Below are positions 38,119-46,891 of a stretch of 64,000 bases of DNA, one piece after another. The notes under the pieces were generated by a model that had not been told where the DNA came from, ran no database searches, and saw only the letters and a list, made by a program, of their open reading frames with translations. The first letter of the stretch is position 1. Each line of letters opens with the position of its first letter. The translations under genes were made by a program, and so were the position numbers. The stretch comes from Streptomyces violascens (GTDB lineage: Bacteria > Actinomycetota > Actinomycetes > Streptomycetales > Streptomycetaceae). The stretch spans positions 372,001 through 436,000 of the forward strand of contig NZ_BMUA01000002.1 of the NCBI RefSeq assembly GCF_014649955.1, read 5' to 3'.

Positions 38119-38685
38119 GTGGCAGAGGCGGAGCGCATCATCGGTACGCCGGAGGTGGAAGGGGCCGACGGGCAGGCGGCCCCTGCCGAGCAGCCGAAGG
38201 GCAAGCGGAAGATCGCCGTGCTGTTCGCGGTGGCGCTCTTCGCCTACCTTCTGGACCTCGGCAGCAAGATGCTCGTGGTGGCCAGGCTGGAGCACCACGA
38301 GCCGATCAAGGTCATCGGTGATCTGCTCCAGCTGAACGCGATCAGGAACGCGGGCGCCGCCTTCGGGATCGGCGAGGCGTTCACGGTGATCTTCACGATC
38401 ATCGCGGCGACCGTGATCGTGGTGATCGCGCGGCTCGCGCGCAAGCTCTACAGCCTGCCGTGGGCGATCGCGCTCGGCCTGCTGCTCGGCGGCGCGCTCG
38501 GCAATCTCACCGACCGGATCTTCCGCTCGCCCGGCATTTTCGAGGGCGCGGTCGTCGACTTCATCGCCCCCAAGGGCTTCGCGGTCTTCAACCTGGCCGA
38601 CTCCGCGATCGTGTGCGGCGGCATCCTGATCGTGATCCTGTCCTTCCGCGGCCTCGACCCGGACGGCTCCGTCCACAAGGACTGA
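38119..38685 (+). CDS. lspA: Lipoprotein signal peptidase LspA
   Basis: The 188-residue four-helix membrane aspartyl protease has an N-terminal cytoplasmic extension of about 35 residues. It has [28 protein letters not shown], the first catalytic Asp in [10 protein letters not shown], and the second in [12 protein letters not shown]. It removes signal peptides from diacylglyceryl-prolipoproteins. The GTG start is 62 bases after the DksA-like gene. It may be co-transcribed with rluD, 71 bases further on. Confidence 0.95.
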   Translation: MAEAERIIGTPEVEGADGQAAPAEQPKGKRKIAVLFAVALFAYLLDLGSKMLVVARLEHHEPIKVIGDLLQLNAIRNAGAAFGIGEAFTVIFTIIAATVIVVIARLARKLYSLPWAIALGLLLGGALGNLTDRIFRSPGIFEGAVVDFIAPKGFAVFNLADSAIVCGGILIVILSFRGLDPDGSVHKD

Positions 38686-38756
38686 GCGCCCGCCCCCAAA
38701 GCCCGGCCGCCGGACGCGCGGCGGGGGATGTCGGTGGGGCAAGGCATACTCGACGG

Positions 38757-39698
38757 GTGAGCACGATTCCCGAGATCCGCACCCTGCCCGTTCCCGACGG
38801 CCTCGAAGGCGAGCGCGTCGACGCCGCCATCTCCCGCATGTTCGGGTTTTCCCGTACCAAGGCGGCCGAGCTTGCCGCGGCGGGGAAGGTCCAGGTCGAC
38901 GGCGCCGTGGTCGGCAAGTCCGAGCGGGTGCACGGCGGGGCCTGGCTGGAGGTCGAGATGCCGCAGGCGGCGGCTCCGGTCCAGATCGTCGCCGAACCCG
39001 TCGAGGGCATGGAGATCGTCCACGACGACGACGACATTGTCGTGATCATGAAGCCGGTGGGCGTCGCCGCCCACCCGAGCCCGGGCTGGACGGGCACCAC
39101 GGTCATCGGCGGCCTCGCCGCGGCCGGCTACCGCATCTCCACCTCCGGCGCCGCCGAGCGCCAGGGCATCGTGCACCGCCTCGACGTCGGCACCTCCGGC
39201 CTGATGGTCGTCGCCAAGTCCGAGCGGGCGTACACCTCGCTCAAGGCGCAGTTCCGCGAGCGGGTCGTCGACAAGCGCTACCACGCGCTCGTCCAGGGCC
39301 ACCCGGACCCGATGAGCGGCACCATCGACGCCCCGATCGGGCGCCACCCCAACCACGACTACAAGTGGGCCGTGACCGCCGAGGGCAAGGCGTCGGTCAC
39401 GCACTACGACCTGATCGAGGCGTTCCGTGCCGCCTCGCTGCTCGACATCAAGCTGGAGACGGGCCGCACGCACCAGATCCGCGTGCACATGTCGGCCCAC
39501 CGCCACCCCTGCGTCGGCGACCTCACCTACGGTGCCGACCCCACCATCGCCAAGCGCCTCAAGCTGACGCGCCAGTGGCTGCACGCGGTGCGCCTCGGCT
39601 TCGAGCACCCCTCCGACGGCGAGTGGGTCGAGTTCGAGAGCCAGTACCCGCAGGACCTCCAGTACGCCCTCGACACGATCCGGGCCGAGAGCGAGTGA
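38757..39698 (+). CDS. RluA/RluD family pseudouridine synthase
   Basis: The 313-residue protein has an N-terminal S4 RNA-binding domain ([34 protein letters not shown]) and the catalytic motif [18 protein letters not shown], with the Asp of HRLD as nucleophile. [22 protein letters not shown] follows. This combination is typical of RluD-type 23S rRNA pseudouridine synthases. The GTG at 38757 fits the usual start; it overlaps the GNAT gene by GTGA. Confidence 0.92.
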   Translation: MSTIPEIRTLPVPDGLEGERVDAAISRMFGFSRTKAAELAAAGKVQVDGAVVGKSERVHGGAWLEVEMPQAAAPVQIVAEPVEGMEIVHDDDDIVVIMKPVGVAAHPSPGWTGTTVIGGLAAAGYRISTSGAAERQGIVHRLDVGTSGLMVVAKSERAYTSLKAQFRERVVDKRYHALVQGHPDPMSGTIDAPIGRHPNHDYKWAVTAEGKASVTHYDLIEAFRAASLLDIKLETGRTHQIRVHMSAHRHPCVGDLTYGADPTIAKRLKLTRQWLHAVRLGFEHPSDGEWVEFESQYPQDLQYALDTIRAESE

Positions 39699-40156
39699 CC
39701 TCCTACCGGGTCCGCATCGCCGAGGACGCCGCCGACCGCGAGGCCTGCTTCGCCGTGCGCAAGCAGGTGTTCGTCGTCGAGCAGCAGGTGCCCGAGGACG
39801 TGGAGTACGACGCGTACGACGCGAGCGCCCTGCACGTCCTCGCCGAGGGCGACCAGGGGCCGCTCGGCACCGGGCGGCTCCTGTACGGGCCCGGTGTGCT
39901 GCACAAGACCGGGGACGCGGACACGGGCTCGCTCGGCCGGCTCGCGGTCACCTCGGCGGCCCGCGGGCTGGGCGTCGGCGCGGCCCTGGTGCGCGCCATC
40001 GAGGAAGCCGCCCGTGAACGCGGTCTGACCGCGGTCGACCTGCACGCGCAGACGCAGGCCCTGGGCTTCTACGAGCGGCTCGGGTACGAGGCGTACGGCC
40101 CGGAGTTCCAGGACGCGGGGATCGAGCACCGCGCGATGCGGCGGGCGCTCCCGTAG
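39695..40156 (+). CDS. GNAT family N-acetyltransferase (ElaA-like)
   Basis: The 153-residue protein begins [39 protein letters not shown] and has the acetyl-CoA binding segment [31 protein letters not shown] and the final strand [23 protein letters not shown]. The pattern is that of ElaA-like GNAT enzymes. The substrate is not known. It is translationally coupled to the rluD gene by a GTGA overlap. Confidence 0.88.
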   Translation: MTSYRVRIAEDAADREACFAVRKQVFVVEQQVPEDVEYDAYDASALHVLAEGDQGPLGTGRLLYGPGVLHKTGDADTGSLGRLAVTSAARGLGVGAALVRAIEEAARERGLTAVDLHAQTQALGFYERLGYEAYGPEFQDAGIEHRAMRRALP

Positions 40157-40269
40157 CACCGTCCTCCGGGCGCTTTGGCCCCCGATGGGCGGTTGGGGCG
40201 GGTTGCGTGGCACGCTGGAGGCCTTGATCGTCCAGGCCGTCCAGGCCCGCACCGCCCCGGAGGGCATCC

Positions 40270-41856
40270 GTGGATCAGCTGGCCCTGCTGCTCGTGCTCC
40301 TCCTCGGCGCGGTGGTCACGGTCCCGCTGGGGGACCGCCTCGGGCTGCCCGCGCCGGTGCTCATGACGATCGGCGGGATCGTGATGGCGCTGCTTCCGTT
40401 CGTGCCGAACGTGGACATCTCGCCGGAGTTCATCCTTCCGCTGGTCCTTCCGCCGCTGCTCTACGCCTCCGTACAGCGCACGTCCTGGCGTCAGTTCACG
40501 GCCAACGTCCGGCCGATCTTCCTGCTCGCCGTGGCACTCGTCTTCGTGACCACGGCCGCCGTCGCGGCCGTCGCGGGCTCCATCGTGCCGGGGCTGCCGA
40601 TCGCCGCGGCCGTCGCGCTCGGCGCGCTCGTCGCACCGCCCGACCCGGTCGCGGCGACGGCGGTGGCGGGCTCGCTCGGCCTTCCGCGCCGCCTGGTGTC
40701 GATCCTGGAGGGCGAGGGCCTGTTCAACGACGTCACCGCGATCGTGCTCTACCACGTGGCGATCGCGGCGACCGTGAGCGGGAGCTTCTCGTGGGCGTCG
40801 GCGGCCGGGGAGCTCGTGCTGTCCGCCGTGGTCGCCGTCCTCGTCGGCCTCGCCCTCGGCTGGGCCGCCAACAAGCTGATGGGGCTGCTCGGCGACCCCA
40901 CCCTCCAAATCGGCCTCACCCTCCTGGTCCCGTTCGTCGGCTACGTACTGGCCGAGGAGTTCGGCGGCTCCGGGGTCCTCGCCGTGCTGACCGTGGCCCT
41001 TTTCCTCGCCGAGCACACGATGGATGCCGACGACGTACAGGGCCGGCTCGCCGGGGCCACGTTCTGGCAAATTGTCGACACCCTGGTCACCGGCGTCGCG
41101 TTCGGCCTCATCGGGCTCGAACTCCACAACGTGTTCGGCACCGCGACCGGCCGCGAACTGCACATGTTCGCCTGGGCGGCGGCCGTGGTCGGCGTCGTCG
41201 TGGGCGTACGGCTCCTGTGGCTGCTCCCGGCGACCTGGCTCGCCAAGCGGCTGCACACCAAGCGCGACTACGACGAGGAGATCCCCACGTCCTGGCGGGA
41301 GACCATCGTCATGTGGTGGGCCGGGATGCGCGGTGTGGCCTCGGTGGCCCTCGCGCTCGCCATCCCGCTGAAGACCGACGACGGCTCGCCCTTCCCCGGC
41401 CGCGACGAGATCGTCTTCATCGCCTTCGCCGTGATCATGACCACCCTGGTCTTCCAGGGGCTCACCCTGCCCTGGCTGGTCAGGAAGCTCGGAGTACGGG
41501 CCGACACGGACGCCGAGCGAGGCCTGGAGCGGGACCTCGCGATCCGCGCCGCGAAGGCCGCGAAGCGGCGCCTCAAGGAGATCGAGGAGTTCGAGGAGCT
41601 GCCCGAGGACGTCATGGAGCAGTTGCAGCGGCGGGCGTACGACGTGGGGGCGCGGATCAGTCCCGACATGGTCGACGAGGAGCGGCGCGAGGCATACGCG
41701 AAGCGGGTGCAGCGGATCCGGGCGGTGCAGCGGATTCAGCGCGAGATGATGTCCGCGGCCCGGCACGAGGTGCTGTCGGCGCGCAGCGAGCCCGGAGCCG
41801 ACCCGGAGATCGTGGACAGGGTGCTGCGGCAGCTGGATGTGCGCAGCCTGAAGTGA
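40270..41856 (+). CDS. CPA1 family Na+(K+)/H+ antiporter
   Basis: The 528-residue protein has about twelve membrane helices, with the CPA1 transport-site motifs GALVAPPDPVAATAVAGSL and EGEGLFNDVTAIVLYHVAI (the Asn-Asp pair). A cytoplasmic C-terminal tail of about 120 charged residues follows. It would exchange monovalent cations for protons and help pH and salt homeostasis. The GTG start lies after a 113-base gap, and a CACGCT element 56 bases upstream may be part of its promoter. A terminator follows. Confidence 0.9.
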   Translation: MDQLALLLVLLLGAVVTVPLGDRLGLPAPVLMTIGGIVMALLPFVPNVDISPEFILPLVLPPLLYASVQRTSWRQFTANVRPIFLLAVALVFVTTAAVAAVAGSIVPGLPIAAAVALGALVAPPDPVAATAVAGSLGLPRRLVSILEGEGLFNDVTAIVLYHVAIAATVSGSFSWASAAGELVLSAVVAVLVGLALGWAANKLMGLLGDPTLQIGLTLLVPFVGYVLAEEFGGSGVLAVLTVALFLAEHTMDADDVQGRLAGATFWQIVDTLVTGVAFGLIGLELHNVFGTATGRELHMFAWAAAVVGVVVGVRLLWLLPATWLAKRLHTKRDYDEEIPTSWRETIVMWWAGMRGVASVALALAIPLKTDDGSPFPGRDEIVFIAFAVIMTTLVFQGLTLPWLVRKLGVRADTDAERGLERDLAIRAAKAAKRRLKEIEEFEELPEDVMEQLQRRAYDVGARISPDMVDEERREAYAKRVQRIRAVQRIQREMMSAARHEVLSARSEPGADPEIVDRVLRQLDVRSLK

Positions 41857-41868
41857 GCCGGGGTTCCT

Positions 41869-41926
41869 CGGGGCTTCGCCCCGGACCCCCCCACCTGGGG
41901 GCTTCGCCCCCGGATCCCCCTTTTTC
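41869..41926 (+). terminator. Double hairpin terminator after the antiporter gene
   Basis: CGGGGC-TTC-GCCCCG (41869-41883) and GGGGGC-TTC-GCCCCC (41897-41911) stand in tandem, and TTTTT follows at 41921-41925. The plus-strand T run assigns the terminator to the antiporter gene. The convergent mscS gene ends at 42005. Confidence 0.75.
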
Positions 41927-42004
41927 GTCTGCGGGCCGTGGTCCGTTGTGCCCACCCGTTCCGCTGTGCGGAACGCCTGCCCATGGCCGGGGAGCCAAGG
42001 AGGG

Positions 42005-43057
42005 TCAGTCCTGTGGAGGGGGCGGGGGCTGGCCCTGGGTCGTGATCCTTGGCAGCGCGTACGGATGTTCCGCGTGCAGCCACGCCACCATCTGCTCCCT
42101 CACCGTCACCCTGACCGTCCAGATGTCGTCCGCGTCCTTCGCCGTCACCGTTGCCCGTACCTGGATCGTCGACGGGGTCGTGTCCGTCACCGCCAGGGAG
42201 AAGTCGCGGCCGTCCCAGGCCGGGCACTCCTTGAGGATCAGGGCGAGGCGTTCGCGCATCAGGGGGAGCGGGGCCGAGTGGTCCAGGTGGAAGAAGACCG
42301 TGCCGGTCATCTGGGCGCCGCCGCGGGACCAGTTCTGGAAGGGCTTGCTGGTGAAGTACGAGACCGGCATGGTCAGGCGGCGCTCGTCCCAGGTGCGTAC
42401 CGCGAGGAAGGTCAGCGTGATCTCCTCGACGACGCCCCACTCCCCGTCCACCACCACCGTGTCGCCGATCCGCACCATGTCGCCGAAGGCGATCTGGAGC
42501 CCCGCGAAGAGGTTGCCGAGGGTGGACTGCGCCGCCACACCGGCGACGATGCCCAGGATGCCCGCCGAGGCCAGCAGGGAGGTCCCCGCCGTGCGCATCG
42601 CGGGGAAGGTGAGCAGCATCGAGGCGACGGCCACCACGGCCACGATCGCGCTGACCACCCGCTGGATGAGCGTGACCTGGGTGCGGACCCGGCGGACCCG
42701 GGCAGGATCGCGGGTCGAGGCCGCGTAACGGGTGTATGAGGACTCCACGACGGCCGTGGCGATCCGCACCACCAGCCAGGCGCTCGCGCCGATCAGGACC
42801 AGCGTGAGGAGCTGGCCCAGACCCGCCTCGTGGTCCTGCACCGGCGCCCACTCGATCTCGTCGTAGGAGCCGCGCAATATCGCGGTGAGCAGGACGAGGC
42901 GCAGGGGTATGCGGCAGCGGCGCAGCAGGTCCCACAGCGGGGTCTCGCGGTGCCGGGCGTCGACTCTGCGCAGCAGCCGGTCGGCCAGCCACGCCACCAC
43001 CAGCGTGAGCACGACCGAGCCGCCGATGACGATCAAGGGACGCAGCACGTTCTCCAT
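42005..43057 (-). CDS. MscS family mechanosensitive channel
   Basis: The 350-residue protein has about four membrane helices and the pore-lining region ASAGILGIVAGVAAQSTLGNLFAGLQIAFGDMVRIGDTVVVDGEWGVVEEI, the MscS core signature. A soluble beta and alpha domain and a short proline-rich tail (GQPPPPPQD) follow. It would release solutes on osmotic downshock. The ATG at 43057 is only 30 bases from the divergent ATG of the hydrolase gene, so both promoters overlap the genes or the transcripts are leaderless. Confidence 0.92.
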   Translation of the reverse strand: MENVLRPLIVIGGSVVLTLVVAWLADRLLRRVDARHRETPLWDLLRRCRIPLRLVLLTAILRGSYDEIEWAPVQDHEAGLGQLLTLVLIGASAWLVVRIATAVVESSYTRYAASTRDPARVRRVRTQVTLIQRVVSAIVAVVAVASMLLTFPAMRTAGTSLLASAGILGIVAGVAAQSTLGNLFAGLQIAFGDMVRIGDTVVVDGEWGVVEEITLTFLAVRTWDERRLTMPVSYFTSKPFQNWSRGGAQMTGTVFFHLDHSAPLPLMRERLALILKECPAWDGRDFSLAVTDTTPSTIQVRATVTAKDADDIWTVRVTVREQMVAWLHAEHPYALPRITTQGQPPPPPQD

Positions 43058-43087
43058 GCCTTCGACCGTAACTGGCACGATGGCCCC

Positions 43088-43666
43088 ATGAACATCATGC
43101 TTTTCCATTCGGTCTTCGGTCTGCGTCCCGCTGTACAGGAGGCGGCGGAGCGGCTGCGGGCCGCCGGCCACGAGGTGCACGTCCCCGACCTGTACGAAGG
43201 CCGCACCGCGCAGACCGTCGAGGAGGGCAGGGAGCTCAAGGACGAGATCGGCAAGGACGAGCTTCTGAAACGAGCCATTCTCGCCGCCGCCCCGTACTCC
43301 GAGCGGGGTCTCGTCTACGCCGGGTTCTCGCTCGGCGGGTCCATCGCGCAGACCCTGGCGCTCGGCGACGAGAAGGCCCGCGGACTGCTGCTGCTCCACG
43401 GCACCTCGGACATGGCCGAGAACACGGCCGTGGACGAGCTGCCCGTCCAGCTGCACGTCGCCGACCCGGACCCGTTCGAGTCGGGTGACTGGCTCAATTC
43501 CTGGTACCTCCAGATGCAGCGGGCCGGCGCGGACGTGGAGATCTACCGCTACCCGGGCGCCGGCCACCTCTACACCGACCCGCAGCTGCCCGACTACGAC
43601 GAGGCGGCCGCCGAGCAGACCTGGCGCACCGCGCTGGGATTCCTCGACAGCCTGGCCGGCGCGTAA
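43088..43666 (+). CDS. Dienelactone hydrolase-like alpha/beta hydrolase
   Basis: The 192-residue protein begins MNIMLFHSVFGLRPAVQEAAERL, with the nucleophile elbow GFSLGGSIAQTLAL, the acid in VADPDPFESGDW and the His in GAGHLYTDPQLPDYDEAAAEQ. Classical dienelactone hydrolases have Cys as nucleophile; here the elbow has Ser. The substrate is unknown. It is a single gene that ends in a strong bidirectional terminator. Confidence 0.85.
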   Translation: MNIMLFHSVFGLRPAVQEAAERLRAAGHEVHVPDLYEGRTAQTVEEGRELKDEIGKDELLKRAILAAAPYSERGLVYAGFSLGGSIAQTLALGDEKARGLLLLHGTSDMAENTAVDELPVQLHVADPDPFESGDWLNSWYLQMQRAGADVEIYRYPGAGHLYTDPQLPDYDEAAAEQTWRTALGFLDSLAGA

Positions 43667-43680
43667 GGGCACAGGAACGC

Positions 43681-43722
43681 CGAACGGGCCGTGCGGACCC
43701 GGAGGTTCGCACGGCCCGTTCG
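43681..43722. terminator. Bidirectional terminator between convergent genes
   Basis: CGAACGGGCCGTGCG (43681-43695) pairs perfectly with 43708-43722 around a 12-base loop. It lies 14 bases after the hydrolase stop and 15 bases after the end of the convergent thioredoxin-fold gene, so it can serve both. Confidence 0.8.
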
Positions 43723-43737
43723 ACGGCCGTCAGGGGA

Positions 43738-44547
43738 TCAGCCCTTGAGCGCCTTGTCGATCGCGGCCGAGAAGGAGGCCGTGTCCATCGGCGCGTTCTC
43801 CGAGCCCTCCGCGGTGACCTTCTTGCCGTTCATCTTCAGCGTGGGCGTGCCGGTGACGCCGCTGCTGTTGAACTTGTCCGACATGACCAGCGCCCACTTG
43901 TCGTAGGTGCCGTCCTTGACCGCCTTGTCGAAGGCCGCGTTGCCCTTGAGCGCCGGAACGGTGTCGGCGATCTCGATCAGGTAGTCGCGGCTGTTGAACT
44001 TGTCGGTGGTCTCCTCGGGGTGGAACTTGGCCGAGTAGAGCGCCGACTTGTACTCCAGGAACGCCTCGGGGCTGACGTTCAGCGCCGCGCCGAGCGCGCT
44101 CAGCGCCGTCTTCGAGCCGGTGCCCGGGCTGCCGTTGTCGATGAACGTGGCGCCGATGAACTGGATCTTGTACTTGCCCGCGTCGACGTCCTTCTTGATC
44201 GTCGGGCCGACGGCCTGCTCGAACTGCGAGCAGATCGGGCAGCGCGGGTCCTCGTACAGTTCGAGGGTCTTCTTCGCGTCGGCCTTGCCGATGACGACGG
44301 TCGTGCCGTCGCTGCCCGAGTTGGCGGGCTTCACCAGCGTCTTGTCCTTGGCGGCCTCCCACGCGGTGGGCTTCATGGCCTGCATGATCGCGTAGCTGGC
44401 GCCGCCCGCGAGGGCGAGGACGCCGACGACGGACGCGGCCACGATGATCTGGCGACGGGTCTTGGCCTTCTTGGCCTCGCGCTCGCGCTCCGCTCGCAGC
44501 CGCTCGCGGGCGGCAGCCTTGTTGGCCTGGCTGTTGCGGGAACTCAT
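43738..44547 (-). CDS. Membrane-anchored DsbA-like thioredoxin-fold protein
   Basis: The 269-residue protein has a very basic cytoplasmic N-terminus (RERLRAEREREAKKAKTRRQ), one membrane helix (about residues 33-55), and an extracytoplasmic thioredoxin domain. The redox motif is CPIC (C103, C106) in ELYEDPRCPICSQFE and the cis-proline region is in GVTGTPTLKMNGK. This is the DsbA/Com1 type, predicted to be a disulfide oxidoreductase outside the membrane. GGAGAAGA precedes the ATG. The 230-residue membrane protein gene lies 63 bases upstream on the same strand. Confidence 0.9.
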   Translation of the reverse strand: MSSRNSQANKAAARERLRAEREREAKKAKTRRQIIVAASVVGVLALAGGASYAIMQAMKPTAWEAAKDKTLVKPANSGSDGTTVVIGKADAKKTLELYEDPRCPICSQFEQAVGPTIKKDVDAGKYKIQFIGATFIDNGSPGTGSKTALSALGAALNVSPEAFLEYKSALYSAKFHPEETTDKFNSRDYLIEIADTVPALKGNAAFDKAVKDGTYDKWALVMSDKFNSSGVTGTPTLKMNGKKVTAEGSENAPMDTASFSAAIDKALKG

Positions 44548-44610
44548 GATCTTCTTCTCCGGATGGCAGGTGGGGAAAGTGACGGGGACTGCTGTGCTCG
44601 GAAGCCGACC

Positions 44611-45303
44611 TCAGACGAGGGCGGGCGACGGGCAGGGCGGTCCCCTTCGTGCCACGGAGTGCACCAGGAGGCGGGTGCGCGACGGGCCGGGCCTGCCGTG
44701 CGCCGGGCGCGCGAGCGGGCACTCGGCGCCGACGACGGCGCGCACCACGGCGGCCGCGACCAGCAGCGGCCGGAACGCGAACGCGGCGACCGCGCGCAGC
44801 AGTCGGGCGAGCGCCGCCTCGCCCCGGCGCAGCCACAGGGCGGCGAGCAGTCCGACCGTCAGATGAGCCGCGAGCAGCAGCCAGGGCGCGGCCGGGCCGG
44901 GGTGGGTCAGCAGGGTGGCCGCGTTCGCCGGGGTGCCCACGGCACCCAGGGTGCCGCCGCCGCACAGCACGTCGAATCCGACCGCGCGCAGGGCGCCCGC
45001 GACGGGCCCGCCGGCCGGGCCGTAACAGACGTGCTGACCGGTGGTGAACAGGGTGTCGGCGGCCAGCTCCAGCGGGACCAGGGCCCCCGCTATCGCCCAG
45101 TAGCCGCGCTCGCGGCCGGCCAGCGCGTACGCGATGACGAACACCGCGCCGGCCGCCGCGGCCACCAGCGTGAGCGGCAGCGGGACCCGCGAGAGCAGCA
45201 CATGGGACGCGGTGGAGAGCGTCACGACGAGCGCCGTGAAAAGCGCCGCGCGTGCCGCTCTGAGCTGCGTCCCGGATATGTCCATCGCGGGTGAGTGTGC
45301 CAT
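44611..45303 (-). CDS. Conserved integral membrane protein of unknown function
   Basis: The 230-residue protein has about five hydrophobic helices (for example ALFTALVVTLSTASHVLL and LPLTLVAAAAGAVFVIAYAL) and Cys/His residues in the segments FTTGQHVCYGP and DVLCGGG. The C-terminus is Arg/Pro-rich. Its position next to a DsbA-like protein suggests, weakly, a redox or metal-related role. I do not recognise the family. A second ATG at 45285 (MDISGTQLR) is an alternative start, and neither has a good ribosome binding site. It lies 36 bases after the DUF2252 gene. Confidence 0.65.
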   Translation of the reverse strand: MAHSPAMDISGTQLRAARAALFTALVVTLSTASHVLLSRVPLPLTLVAAAAGAVFVIAYALAGRERGYWAIAGALVPLELAADTLFTTGQHVCYGPAGGPVAGALRAVGFDVLCGGGTLGAVGTPANAATLLTHPGPAAPWLLLAAHLTVGLLAALWLRRGEAALARLLRAVAAFAFRPLLVAAAVVRAVVGAECPLARPAHGRPGPSRTRLLVHSVARRGPPCPSPALV

Positions 45304-45339
45304 GTCCGGCTGTCGGTTGTGCCTAAGAGTTCTCTGAGA

Positions 45340-46668
45340 CTAGAGACCCGGAATCCGACCGTTACGGAACAGGTCCACGAAGATCTGGTGGTCGGCCCGG
45401 GCCCGCGCGCCGTAGGAGTGCGCGAAGTCGACGAGCAGGTCCCCGAAGCCCTCCTCGTCGGCGGCGATCGCCGCGTCGATGGCGCGCTCGGTGGAGAACG
45501 GCACCAGCTCGGAGTGGCCGCTCTCGTCGTCCGCCGCCGCGTGCATCGTGGCCGTGGCCCGGCCGAGGTCGGCGACGACCGCCGCGATCTCGTCCGGGTC
45601 GTCGATGTCCGACCAGTCCAGGTCCACCGCGTACGGCGAGACCTCGGCGACCAGCTGGCCCGCCCCGTCCAGCTCCGTCCAGCCCAGCCACGGGTCGGCG
45701 GCGGCCTGCAGAGCCCGCTGCGAGATCACCGTGCGGTGCCCCTCGTGCTCGAAGTAGCCGCGCACCGCCGGGTCCGTGATGTGCCGGGACACCGCCGGGG
45801 TCTGCGCCTGCTTGATATAGATCACCACATCGTTCTCCAGGGCGTCGCTGTGCCCCTCCAGAAGGATGTTGTACGAAGGCAGACCGGCCGAGCCGATCCC
45901 GATCCCGCGGCGCCCGACGACGTCCTTCACGCGGTAGGAGTCCGGGCGCACCAGGCTCTCCTCGGGCAGCGTCTCCAGGTAGCCGTCGAAGGCGGCGAGG
46001 ACCTTGTAGCGGGTCGCCGCGTCCAGCTCGATCGAGCCGTCGCCCTCGGTGAACCGGCGCTCGAACTCCCGGATCTCGGTCATCGAGTCCAGCAGCGCGA
46101 ACCGGGTCCGGGCACGGGCGTCGCGCAGCGCGCCGAGGAGGGGGCCCTCGGCCGTGTCCAGGGTGAAGGGCGGAACCTCGTCGTCCTTGGCGCCCGAGGC
46201 CAGCGCGTGGATGCGCTCGCGGTAGGCGGCGGCGTAGGTGCGCACCAGGGAGGTGATCTGCTCGTCGCTGAACGCCTTGGTGTAGCCGATCAGGGCGAGC
46301 GAGGCGGCGAGGCGCTTGAGGTCCCAGGTGAAGGGCCCCACGTACGCCTCGTCGAAGTCGTTGACGTTGAAGATCAGGCGGCCGTTGGCGTCCATGTACG
46401 TGCCGAAGTTCTCGGCGTGCAGGTCGCCGTGGATCCAGACCCGGCCGGTGCGCTCGTCCAGATAGGGGCCGCCGTGCTGTTCGCGCTCCAGGTCGGCGTA
46501 GAACAGGCACGCCGTGCCCCGGTAGAAGGCGAACGCCGAGGCCGCCATCTTGCGGAACTTGACCCGGAAAGCGGCCGGGTCGGCGGCCAGGAGCTCGCCG
46601 AACGCGGTCTCGAAAACGGCGAGTATCTCTTCGCCGCGCGTCTCCGCGCTGGGCTGCGGGACCGACAT
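45340..46668 (-). CDS. DUF2252 family protein (kinase-like fold)
   Basis: The 442-residue protein has HGDLHAENFG (80-89) and NDFDEA (103-108), which resemble the catalytic and metal-binding loops of aminoglycoside-phosphotransferase-like kinases. This is the DUF2252 hallmark. VVGRRGIGIGSAGLPSYNILLEG and QVAEVSP-like segments follow. The substrate is unknown. GGAGG upstream sets the ATG at 46668; longer in-frame extensions into the dnaE promoter region are unlikely. It is divergent from dnaE. Confidence 0.85.
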   Translation of the reverse strand: MSVPQPSAETRGEEILAVFETAFGELLAADPAAFRVKFRKMAASAFAFYRGTACLFYADLEREQHGGPYLDERTGRVWIHGDLHAENFGTYMDANGRLIFNVNDFDEAYVGPFTWDLKRLAASLALIGYTKAFSDEQITSLVRTYAAAYRERIHALASGAKDDEVPPFTLDTAEGPLLGALRDARARTRFALLDSMTEIREFERRFTEGDGSIELDAATRYKVLAAFDGYLETLPEESLVRPDSYRVKDVVGRRGIGIGSAGLPSYNILLEGHSDALENDVVIYIKQAQTPAVSRHITDPAVRGYFEHEGHRTVISQRALQAAADPWLGWTELDGAGQLVAEVSPYAVDLDWSDIDDPDEIAAVVADLGRATATMHAAADDESGHSELVPFSTERAIDAAIAADEEGFGDLLVDFAHSYGARARADHQIFVDLFRNGRIPGL

Positions 46669-46831
46669 CGCTGGGTGCCTCCTGGTGCGTACTGCCTGCG
46701 TCACGATCGGGACGGGTTGTGCCCCTTCCAACGCGCGACCGTACCCCGGAGTGCCCGTCGGTCGCCCGGCCACCGCCCCTCGTCGGGGTGCTTCGCGCCG
46801 CGGATCCCCCTCGGCTGTCAGCGGGGCGACG

Positions 46832-46837
46832 TAGACT
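46832..46837 (+). promoter_or_regulatory. -10 candidate of dnaE
   Basis: TAGACT lies 54 bases upstream of the dnaE GTG and fits the TANNNT consensus. No good -35 is seen 17 bases further up. The 223-base divergent gap with the DUF2252 gene holds nothing else I can name. Confidence 0.35.
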
Positions 46838-46891
46838 CCAAGGCTGTCCCCCTGCTCCGTGAACCCCCTCTTGCCGTTGGAGGCCCCACCC

